DNA of 64,000 nt from Scardovia wiggsiae F0424 (GTDB taxonomy: Bacteria; Actinomycetota; Actinomycetes; Actinomycetales; Bifidobacteriaceae): contig NZ_AKCI01000001.1 of assembly GCF_000269605.1 (NCBI RefSeq), positions 1-64,000 of the forward strand, written 5' to 3'. A program made the translations under genes and the position numbers. Shown here in pieces: positions 47,147 through 54,537 of this stretch; positions within the stretch are counted from its first letter, which is position 1; the number at the start of each line of letters is the position of its first letter. The notes beneath the pieces were generated by a model. The model saw only the letters and a program-made list of their open reading frames with translations, did no database searches and was not told the origin of the DNA.

Positions 47147-47971
47147 TCAACGGGCAGCATTGGCAGGATTACCAGTGCTGTCGGGCGCTGCGGCATCCAC
47201 CGTCATCGGAGCAGGAGAACTGCCCGGGCCTTCAGCTTCTCCAGGCATAGCCCCCTGTCCTTGTGAAGGGCTCGGGTAGTTGGCATAACCCTGGTCACGG
47301 TAATCATCAGAATAGCCGTCAGGATAATCATCGGGGTCGCCTTCAGCGCCATATCCGTCTGTTCCATCTTCAGCTTTCCTGCGGTCTCGGCTGACTGCAG
47401 CTATTATCCCGCCTATGATTATCGCAGCTCCGACAAGTATGCAGCACACAATACCAAGGAATGCCATATAATCCTGTGATATAAAATCAGTCACCCTGAG
47501 TATAGAGAATATGCCTATTATGCCGAGAAGGACAAGGAATATCCCCCATACAATTGTCATAGTATAAGGGCCTTTTTTATAATATATCCGCGGCCTGCGG
47601 CGGCGATGTTCCGGATACCCTGAATACCGGTCCCATCCCGGATACTGCGGGCCTGGCCTGCCTGCGTCCTGCGGGGGTATGCTGCCTGAACCGGGATAGC
47701 TGTTGCGGTATGCCTCAGATGCATACTGTGCAGAGGCATCCTGCTGGTCCTGCCATGCCTGCTGCGGTTTCCCTTCTTGCTGGGGCATAGTTTCGGTCGG
47801 TATAGCCTGGGTATCTGATGCAGCCGGCATAGCCCGGGTAGGGGAGTTGTCAGGATCTGTGTGTACGTCTGCAGCAGATCCCGGAGAGGAGCTCTGTACG
47901 GCAGTTGTGTCAATAGTATTTTTGCCGTCATCCCCCGGGAATGGGGCTGATGCAGTATTGTTATTTACCAT
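47147..47971 (-). CDS. Hypothetical two-helix membrane protein of the PspC locus
   Basis: 274 residues: a disordered N-terminus of about 135 residues rich in Gln/Pro/Ser/Asp, two hydrophobic helices (MTIVWGIFLVLLGIIGIFSI near 137-156 and AFLGIVCCILVGAAIIIGGI near 171-190), then an acidic Asp/Tyr/Gly-rich C-terminus with DDYPDGYSDDYRDQGY. Not assigned to a family. It lies downstream of the PspC gene on the same strand with a gap of 66 bases, probably one operon. Confidence 0.62.
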   Translation of the reverse strand: MVNNNTASAPFPGDDGKNTIDTTAVQSSSPGSAADVHTDPDNSPTRAMPAASDTQAIPTETMPQQEGKPQQAWQDQQDASAQYASEAYRNSYPGSGSIPPQDAGRPGPQYPGWDRYSGYPEHRRRRPRIYYKKGPYTMTIVWGIFLVLLGIIGIFSILRVTDFISQDYMAFLGIVCCILVGAAIIIGGIIAAVSRDRRKAEDGTDGYGAEGDPDDYPDGYSDDYRDQGYANYPSPSQGQGAMPGEAEGPGSSPAPMTVDAAAPDSTGNPANAAR

Positions 47972-48037
47972 AGTAAAATCCTTTCAGATATATAGTCCGG
48001 AACATGGTGGGGCAGCAATAGCCCTGCAGCACTGGTA

Positions 48038-49444
48038 TCAGTCCCAGTCCTCATTATTCCCATTATCGCTGTCATCGTTAGATGTCTGGTTAGAAATCCC
48101 GCTCAGCCTGGATCTTGGGCTTGGTGAAGCAGTAACTCCGCTGAATACAGCTGATGCATTGACTGTCAGGGTTTTATCTTTGCCCAGCGTTGTCCCTCTG
48201 GGCAATCCCGATCCTTCGACAGAACCTGCAACTGCATGCTTGCCCTGATACTGTACTGCGCAGCCGTCGGGTACGCGGATATTGATGTTTGAGAAATATG
48301 CTTCAACATTCAGTGTGCCGGTGGGGCAGGCTGTCTGACGGGCAGAGGCCCAGTCCCGCAGATCTACTGTCACATTCGATGAGCTGGTTTTAAGACCGTG
48401 CTGCACCAGGTTGTCGTAGCTGTCGGGGCCGAGCGTTCTAGTGGAAAGAGTAATTTGTACAGGATGTACCAGGCTGCTGTGTATGTCAGCTGTGGAATTG
48501 AACGTACCTAAAATACTGAGCATTATAACCGCGCAGATAATGCTGATCGGCATCAGCCCGCCGGCTTTACGCCCACGGATCCCGAGCACAATAATAACAG
48601 CCCCAAGAACCAGTACTGCGGCAGTGCAGAAAATAATCCCCAGCCGCAGTGCGCTGAAAAAGTCGAGGCCCTGATAGTATACGATTCCGGAATAGACCCC
48701 GAAGGCAATAATGAGGAGCCCCAGGACTATTGATACAACGACTGGCCCCGCGGTTTTGCGGCGCCACGCAGCATAAGGCCTGCTGGGCTCAGTATACCTG
48801 TTGTTCATTGGATATGCTCCTTGGTAGTAGTTGGGATTGGATTGATATGGATATGTGTGGTATGCGGTATCGTTTTGTGTGTAGGGCGTGTAGGCGCTTT
48901 CCCGGCCGCGCGGCTGCCCCTGCCGGTCGGGCTGTGCAAAACGGTCCTTGAAAGAATCGCGGCCCTCCTTTCCCGACAAGGAAACCATGACGATCAGGCA
49001 GCACAGGACCGCCACGCCTATCCAGCCAATAAACGGCGTTAGGATATTCAGCCCGCCGCCCAGAAGGATGGCTACAAGGGCAGCCCAGAACGCGCGGCTT
49101 GTGTGGCCGCGAAATAACGCCTCCTCAGCGAGGATCTCATTATTACGGGAATCCGGCAGGAATATCCACAGGATGGCGTATACGAATACCCCTGAACCGC
49201 CGGCTATGCAGAAAGCAAAGAACAGGATCCGTATGATCACAGGGTCCCAACCGAGCTTACCGGCTATAGCCCCTGACACGCCTCCGATCCAGCGGTTGCT
49301 GGAACGGTACATGTTCAGTGAACGGATCCATCTGAAGAAGCTGTTGCCGACAGGAGGATCAGGCTGCCCCTGGGCGTTCCCGGGCTGCTGCGGTCCGCCC
49401 TGCGGCTGTTCCGGCCCGCTGCCGTATGGATGAGTAGCAGACAT
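48038..49444 (-). CDS. PspC-domain membrane protein
   Basis: 468 residues. The PspC domain spans about 45-105: NRWIGGVSGAIAGKLGWDPV, then RILFFAFCIAGGSGVFVYAI and LWIFLP. More hydrophobic segments lie near 115-160, 230-290 and 300. The C-terminal extracytoplasmic beta-rich region (about 320-440) resembles the LiaF/toast-rack domains used for envelope sensing. AAAGGAGA lies nine bases before the ATG. It is divergent from the sensor kinase 143 bases away, the arrangement typical of actinobacterial PspC/two-component stress modules. Confidence 0.82.
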   Translation of the reverse strand: MSATHPYGSGPEQPQGGPQQPGNAQGQPDPPVGNSFFRWIRSLNMYRSSNRWIGGVSGAIAGKLGWDPVIIRILFFAFCIAGGSGVFVYAILWIFLPDSRNNEILAEEALFRGHTSRAFWAALVAILLGGGLNILTPFIGWIGVAVLCCLIVMVSLSGKEGRDSFKDRFAQPDRQGQPRGRESAYTPYTQNDTAYHTYPYQSNPNYYQGAYPMNNRYTEPSRPYAAWRRKTAGPVVVSIVLGLLIIAFGVYSGIVYYQGLDFFSALRLGIIFCTAAVLVLGAVIIVLGIRGRKAGGLMPISIICAVIMLSILGTFNSTADIHSSLVHPVQITLSTRTLGPDSYDNLVQHGLKTSSSNVTVDLRDWASARQTACPTGTLNVEAYFSNINIRVPDGCAVQYQGKHAVAGSVEGSGLPRGTTLGKDKTLTVNASAVFSGVTASPSPRSRLSGISNQTSNDDSDNGNNEDWD

Positions 49445-49574
49445 TGTGTTTGTGTCTCCTTTTATGTAAGACTGGGCTTATTACTTTAATTAAAGCCCGG
49501 AAAACGTCTGACGTCTATAAGGGTTTACTCTGATTTTCTGTAAGGGTATACTGCTCGGCTTTGCCGGTGTGCTT

Positions 49575-49580
49575 TATAAT
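49575..49580 (+). promoter_or_regulatory. -10 element of a probably leaderless sensor-kinase mRNA
   Basis: TATAAT ends six bases before the ATG at 49587, placing the expected transcription start at or next to the start codon. No ribosome-binding site is seen. The -35 region is weak. Confidence 0.6.
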
Positions 49581-49586
49581 ATCTGT

Positions 49587-50948
49587 ATGAACCATCGCAG
49601 ACAGGCAGATACTGGGCGCGGTTCCGGTCCAGACGGCACGGATACTGGCAGAAGCGCAGAGGCACACAATGATGCTGCCCAGGATGAGGGCGCGCCGGGA
49701 CCGCAGCGGCATTATGATTCCCCGCTGCGCCGTACCACGCTAAGCGATATGGTCGATAAAGCGAGCGCAAAGCAGTCATCAGAAGGGTGGCATTCTGATT
49801 CTCCGTGGAGGATGGTTTTTATTGTTGGAGTGCTGTGCATTATGGTCAGCTTAGTGGGAGTGTTCAACCGTCTGCAATGGCGTATGATCGTGGGCATGGT
49901 CCTTCTGTTTGCCGGTATATCCTTGAGCTGGATACAGACAGGGATACTGACCGAACACCATCCGGCGAGTTTTTTTGATGACCTTCGCCACGGCCGCGCA
50001 TCATCATTGCTGAGCATGCGCTATATCCTTGTGCTTGTTGGGATCCTGACAGCATTCACCGGGACCTTTGTGGCATTCAGCTCATTCCTTGATTTTAATT
50101 CCCTCCTTATAGGCGTGGGGGCAGGGCTGATACTGATCGCCATACTTGTAATGATCGTCGCGCCATGGTGGATCAGCCTTATTTCCGACCTGGGGAAGGA
50201 AAGGGCACATGCTGCACAGGAGGAGCTGCGGGCGGATATCACAGCACAGCTGCATGACTCGGTACTGCAGACCCTGGCCCTTATCCAGCTGAATGCTGAT
50301 GATCCCAGTGAGGCAGCCGCTTTGGCTCATGCGCAGGAACGTGAACTGAGGGAGTGGCTGTACGGTGCTGACAGGGCTTCGGCAACTCCTGCTGCTGTGC
50401 CTGCGCCAGCCCCGCACGCCCCCGGGCATCCTGCAGCATCCGCCTCCGTTCCCATACCTGCCCCTGACAGCCGTGTATCAGCCGGCAGCGGTGCTTCTGC
50501 GAATCCTACAACTCTTACCCATGAACTTAAAAGGATCATGGCCCGTATAGAAGATTCATCGCGGGTCCCTATCGAGGTTGTAACTGTTGGGGATGCCCGG
50601 TACCGGAAAGAATTTGAGCCGCTCCTGTCAGCCGCTTCGGAGGCTGCGCTGAATGCGGTACATCATGGCAGGCCCCCGGTATCCGTGTATTGTGAAGTTG
50701 ACCCTCTCCGCCTGCGGTCTGTTCAGATATTCATTCGGGACCATGGGGACGGGTTTGATACCTCAGCTGGCTATCCGGGGCATATGGGCGTTACTGAGTC
50801 GATTATCGGGAGGATGAGGCGCAGCAAAGGCTCAGCCCAGATCGATTCGCGCAAAGGGTGGGGGACTGAGGTTAAGCTGGCTTTACCTTTTTCCCCTAAA
50901 AACGGCAGTGCAGCCGGGGAAGGGCCGGGTACTGAGGCAGATGCGTAA
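49587..50948 (+). CDS. Sensor histidine kinase, HisKA_3 / LiaS-like
   Basis: 453 residues from ATG 49587. A disordered N-terminus leads to about four hydrophobic helices (about 70-190), then the dimerisation/phospho-acceptor block ADITAQLHDSVLQTLALIQL (His near residue 222), an Ala/Pro-rich spacer, and the HATPase domain with ASEAALNAVHHG (N box, about 351-362) and DHGDGFDTS (G1, about 388-396). With short loops between helices it likely senses membrane state. The paired LuxR-type regulator follows directly, and the PspC gene is divergent. Confidence 0.88.
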   Translation: MNHRRQADTGRGSGPDGTDTGRSAEAHNDAAQDEGAPGPQRHYDSPLRRTTLSDMVDKASAKQSSEGWHSDSPWRMVFIVGVLCIMVSLVGVFNRLQWRMIVGMVLLFAGISLSWIQTGILTEHHPASFFDDLRHGRASSLLSMRYILVLVGILTAFTGTFVAFSSFLDFNSLLIGVGAGLILIAILVMIVAPWWISLISDLGKERAHAAQEELRADITAQLHDSVLQTLALIQLNADDPSEAAALAHAQERELREWLYGADRASATPAAVPAPAPHAPGHPAASASVPIPAPDSRVSAGSGASANPTTLTHELKRIMARIEDSSRVPIEVVTVGDARYRKEFEPLLSAASEAALNAVHHGRPPVSVYCEVDPLRLRSVQIFIRDHGDGFDTSAGYPGHMGVTESIIGRMRRSKGSAQIDSRKGWGTEVKLALPFSPKNGSAAGEGPGTEADA

Positions 50949-50994
50949 TACATACAATACGGGGCATGGCCAGCAGAAAGGGGCAGGACCCAAT

Positions 50995-51903
50995 ATGATA
51001 GGTAATATGTCAGAACAGCAGCCAGCAGGGGCAGCGCCGACAGAGGCGGCTGATGCCGCAGGCATCGGGTATGACAAGGATGTTGCAGAGGCCGGCAGCG
51101 GCTGCAGCACAGTTTCCCGGCGTATCCGCGTTACTGTTATAGATGACCATGAGATGTTCCGCCGCGGTGTTATCGCAGCAATCAGCGGGGCATGCGATGT
51201 TGTCAGCGAGGCCGGCGATGTTGAAGGTGCAGTTGCAGCCATCTCGCGCACCCAGCCTGATGTTGTGCTGCTTGATGTGCACGTTCCCGGCGGCGAAGGC
51301 GGAGGCGGCTCCGAAATAATCCTGAAAAGTGTCCCCCACGCCCCTCGGACGCTGTATCTTGCGTTGTCTGTATCGGATTCCCCTGCGGATGTGGGCGCTG
51401 TGATCCGCGCAGGGGCGCGGGGCTATGTGACAAAAACGATCACCGGGGACGACCTGGTGTCATCAATTGAGCAGGTAGCCCAGGGATACGCTGTTTTCAG
51501 TCCGCGTCTGGCGGGATTCGTGCTGACTGCTTTTCAGGGTTCGGCGGATACCGATGTCCGCGGTCTGCCGGGAGCCGGGAGAGGGCCGTTTGCCCGTCCA
51601 GCCAACGGCCGTGCCGGAACCTGGACTGCCGCCCCTTCCTGGGGCCGTGGTGCCGATCCATCAGAGGGCCTGCAGGATGGCCAGCCTGATGAGTTTGAAG
51701 ATATCAGCATTAATGTGCTGACATCCCGTGAACGCGAAGTCATGCAGCTTATTGCACGCGGATATACCTACAAGGAAGTTGCTTCCGAACTGTTCATTTC
51801 TATTAAGACAGTGGAGACCCATGTTTCCCACGTGCTGCGCAAGCTCCAGCTGTCTAACCGTGGGGAGCTTGCTTTGTGGGCTGCCCATCAGCGGATCGTC
51901 TGA
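50995..51903 (+). CDS. NarL/LuxR-family response regulator
   Basis: 302 residues from ATG 50995, which has AAAGGGGCAGG ahead; an ATG at 50941 overlapping the kinase stop is an alternative. Receiver domain about 43-160: TVIDDHEMFRRGV, phospho-acceptor Asp in VVLLDVHVPGG (near 91), and the signalling Lys in GYVTKTITGDD. A Gly/Ala/Pro linker then LuxR HTH (about 238-300): LTSREREVMQLIARGYTYKE. Forms the two-component pair with the upstream kinase; likely targets are the divergent PspC operon and envelope genes such as htrA. Confidence 0.9.
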   Translation: MIGNMSEQQPAGAAPTEAADAAGIGYDKDVAEAGSGCSTVSRRIRVTVIDDHEMFRRGVIAAISGACDVVSEAGDVEGAVAAISRTQPDVVLLDVHVPGGEGGGGSEIILKSVPHAPRTLYLALSVSDSPADVGAVIRAGARGYVTKTITGDDLVSSIEQVAQGYAVFSPRLAGFVLTAFQGSADTDVRGLPGAGRGPFARPANGRAGTWTAAPSWGRGADPSEGLQDGQPDEFEDISINVLTSREREVMQLIARGYTYKEVASELFISIKTVETHVSHVLRKLQLSNRGELALWAAHQRIV

Positions 51904-52123
51904 CCTTATCCGGGTGCAGCTCCGGATTGGGACGGTATGGATGTATGTGTCAGTTCAGCCCTGCGCCCGGTGCTGGGCTATAAGCAATGTGCTGCTGTCT
52001 GTCAGCCATAGTCCCGGTTCTGCGGGTTTGTTTGTCTGCCTTCTTAGCCTTTAAGGCACAGGGAATTTTTAGGAAAGAATCAGAAAAACCTGTGTTTATC
52101 TGGAATAGCATAAAAGTTACCTT

Positions 52124-52137
52124 AATACTGTAGTATT
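52124..52137. promoter_or_regulatory. 14-bp palindrome upstream of htrA
   Basis: AATACTGTAGTATT is a perfect palindrome about 52 bases before the htrA ATG, in an AT-rich stretch that could hold the promoter. It may be an operator, possibly for the adjacent LuxR-type regulator; this is inferred from position alone. Confidence 0.4.
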
Positions 52138-52189
52138 GAGGAAACAGAGACGCTCTACAGGGTACAGTCAATCTGATAAAAGGAGTTTT

Positions 52190-53932
52190 ATGACTGACAG
52201 CAAGGGGAATCCGGCAGCACCTTCGCAGGACGGCCAGCGGTATGGAACGGATGCTGACAATACATACATTCCGCAGGGATATCCACAGTATGGGCAGTCC
52301 CAGCCGCAGTATGCGCATACAGAACAGACTGCGAGGTTCCGGCAGGAGACGCAGCCTTATCAGCAAACCCAGCAGTACCAGTACGGAAATATGGCTCAGA
52401 CACAGCAGCTGTCGCAGCAGCTGTTCAGCGGACAGAATGCCGGGCAGCCGGACAGTCCGCAGCTTTCAGGGGGCCAGCAGCCGGGCCAACCTTATCAGCC
52501 GGCGCAGCAGTACCAGCAGTATCAGGCGCAGCCCGGAGCCGGACAGTTCCCGCCTGTTCCGGGCCAGCTCCAGCAGCCCGCGCACCCGGTGAGCCAGGCG
52601 AACCGGGCAGATACAGCGTCAAATCCTTTTGTCAATCCTGCTGCCGGCCGGGCATCAACTATTTCTGGAGCAGCGCCGTCGCCGGCTGATGCAACGAAAA
52701 GCACAGGACGTACTGTTTTAACTTCTACACTGACTTCACTCCTTATCACACTCGTGGTCCTGGGCCTGGGGTGGCTTGCAGTCTACAGCGGCGTTCTCCC
52801 GATTTCCCGCTCATCGGGGCTGAATCCCTCTACGGGCGGCGGCGGAAGCACGTCTACGCAGATCGGCAGTGCCGGCACAAGTACATGGAAGGCTGTAGCC
52901 AAGAATGTTGCACCCTCCGTTGTTTCCATTACGATCACGACAGGGACTTCCCGGGTTATGGGATCCGGTGTGATCATTGATAAAAAAGGGTATATCGTTA
53001 CAAATAACCATGTGGCGAGCAATAACGGGCAGATGGTCGTTACCATGTCTAACGGCGAAATGTACGGGGCCAGCGTTGTGGGGACTGATCCTACAACAGA
53101 CCTTGCTGTGCTGAAAATCGATAATCCGCCGAGCAACCTCACGGCAGCCAGTTTTGCGAGCTCGTCGAATCTGGCTGTAGGCGAAGATGTTATGGCGATC
53201 GGGAACCCGCTGGGGTATGAGAATACGGCTACAACGGGTGTGGTGTCTGCGCTTAACCGCCCGGTAGTATTATCCGAATCGGGCTCTTCCTCATCGTCAT
53301 CCAATACGGTATTCACTAATGCTGTCCAGATCGATGCGGCGATAAATTCCGGGAACTCAGGCGGGCCGTCATTCAATGCCGAAGGCAAGATAATCGGCAT
53401 CAATACTGCTATAGCATCCACGCGCTCTACTTCCGGTTCCAGCGGCAGCACGGGAAGCATCGGCATTGGATTTGCGATCCCGTCGGATACAGTTAAATGG
53501 GTCACAGAAGATATTATCAAGAACGGGCATGTGCAGCATGTTTCGCTTGGCGTCACAGTACAGACAGATACTGCTAAAACAGGTAATGCCACACGGTCGG
53601 GTGCGGCTGTCAGGGATGTTGCTGCGGGAAGCCCCGCTGAAGCTGCCGGGCTTAAGTCGGGCGATACCATTGTGGGGTACAACGGCAATGTTGTAGGCAG
53701 CATGCAAAGCCTTCTCGGGTATGTCCGTGCTACCCGCATGGGCAGCAGAGTCACTCTTACGGTTATCCGCGATGGGCGTACTACGAATCTCTCGGCCACT
53801 ATGGATCAGGCTGAGAATTCCGGTTCCTCCGAAGGGTCCCAGCCGAATGATGATTCAGATGGGGACAACGGCGGCAATAATGACGGGGGTAATGATGATA
53901 ACAATAATAATGATGATGGGAGCGGCAACTAG
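52190..53932 (+). CDS. htrA: HtrA/DegP-like serine protease with PDZ domain
   Basis: 580 residues from ATG 52190 (AAAGGAG ahead). A Gln/Pro/Tyr-rich cytoplasmic N-terminus (about 1-165), one transmembrane helix (LLITLVVLGLGWLAVYSGVL, about 184-203), then the trypsin-like domain with His in VTNNHVA (near 273), Asp in TTDLAVLKI (near 304) and Ser in NSGNSGGPS (near 387). A PDZ domain covers about 450-545. The C-terminus is a tail of Asn, Asp and Gly. Acts outside the membrane on misfolded proteins. Next to the envelope-stress two-component genes. Confidence 0.92.
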   Translation: MTDSKGNPAAPSQDGQRYGTDADNTYIPQGYPQYGQSQPQYAHTEQTARFRQETQPYQQTQQYQYGNMAQTQQLSQQLFSGQNAGQPDSPQLSGGQQPGQPYQPAQQYQQYQAQPGAGQFPPVPGQLQQPAHPVSQANRADTASNPFVNPAAGRASTISGAAPSPADATKSTGRTVLTSTLTSLLITLVVLGLGWLAVYSGVLPISRSSGLNPSTGGGGSTSTQIGSAGTSTWKAVAKNVAPSVVSITITTGTSRVMGSGVIIDKKGYIVTNNHVASNNGQMVVTMSNGEMYGASVVGTDPTTDLAVLKIDNPPSNLTAASFASSSNLAVGEDVMAIGNPLGYENTATTGVVSALNRPVVLSESGSSSSSSNTVFTNAVQIDAAINSGNSGGPSFNAEGKIIGINTAIASTRSTSGSSGSTGSIGIGFAIPSDTVKWVTEDIIKNGHVQHVSLGVTVQTDTAKTGNATRSGAAVRDVAAGSPAEAAGLKSGDTIVGYNGNVVGSMQSLLGYVRATRMGSRVTLTVIRDGRTTNLSATMDQAENSGSSEGSQPNDDSDGDNGGNNDGGNDDNNNNDDGSGN

Positions 53933-54027
53933 GACAGTATCCCGGGCAGGACGCAGCATAGGGGATCCTGAAAGGGCTTAAAACTTCTGTCCCTTCCTTC
54001 CCTTTTCCTTTCCCTCTCTCAAAAGCG

Positions 54028-54060
54028 TAAAGGGCTGGATGCTAATCATCCAGCCCTTTA
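54028..54060. terminator. Inverted repeat after htrA
   Basis: TAAAGGGCTGGATG (54028-54041) pairs perfectly with CATCCAGCCCTTTA (54047-54060), a 14-bp stem with a 5-base loop. A/T ends on both sides suggest a bidirectional terminator. Confidence 0.8.
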
Positions 54061-54138
54061 CTGTATCCCTTCCCCTTTGATTTCCTGACTGTGATATTCC
54101 TCCCGCTATGCGTCCGGTTCATCGTACTATTCCTCCCG

Positions 54139-54222
54139 CTGGTGGTAAAACACGCAGATACAAAATCTGTTTTTGGCGTTTCCCGTAATTCCTATTTTCG
54201 TATCTGCGTGTTTTACCACCAG
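54139..54222. repeat. Long palindromic element, copy 2
   Basis: A perfect 23-bp inverted repeat (left 54139-54161, begins CTGGTGGTAAAACACGCAG; right 54200-54222), extended by four A-T pairs after one mismatch, loop about 27 bases. Arms match copy 1 at 13807-13887 except at two sites, where both arms change together (ATG/CAT to ACG/CGT; TATA to TACA with its partner). It also lies between convergent genes (htrA and the PBP gene). The remaining 54223-54537 shows nothing recognisable. Confidence 0.8.
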
Positions 54223-54537
54223 GGCCAGCCCATGACATATAAAATCCTGTGGTCACTTATGTAAAATACGGACTGACAACGGGAGGGGAGAGAGACAACA
54301 GGAGGCATTTATGGATAATGCGCCGCGGCTGCAGAGTTAAAGGAGAATGGTTTAAAGAGGATCCATAGCCCATATACATGGCTGGGATTTCTCTCATATC
54401 GGTGGAAGATATGAGGAAGAACAGGATAGATACAGCATGACCGTATCCGGAATTCTCCGTCACCGGTTTATTTCCGTGGGAAAACCATAGCTCTGCCGTA
54501 CCCCTGCTTTACATGGGTATGCTTCCTGTCCCAGCTG

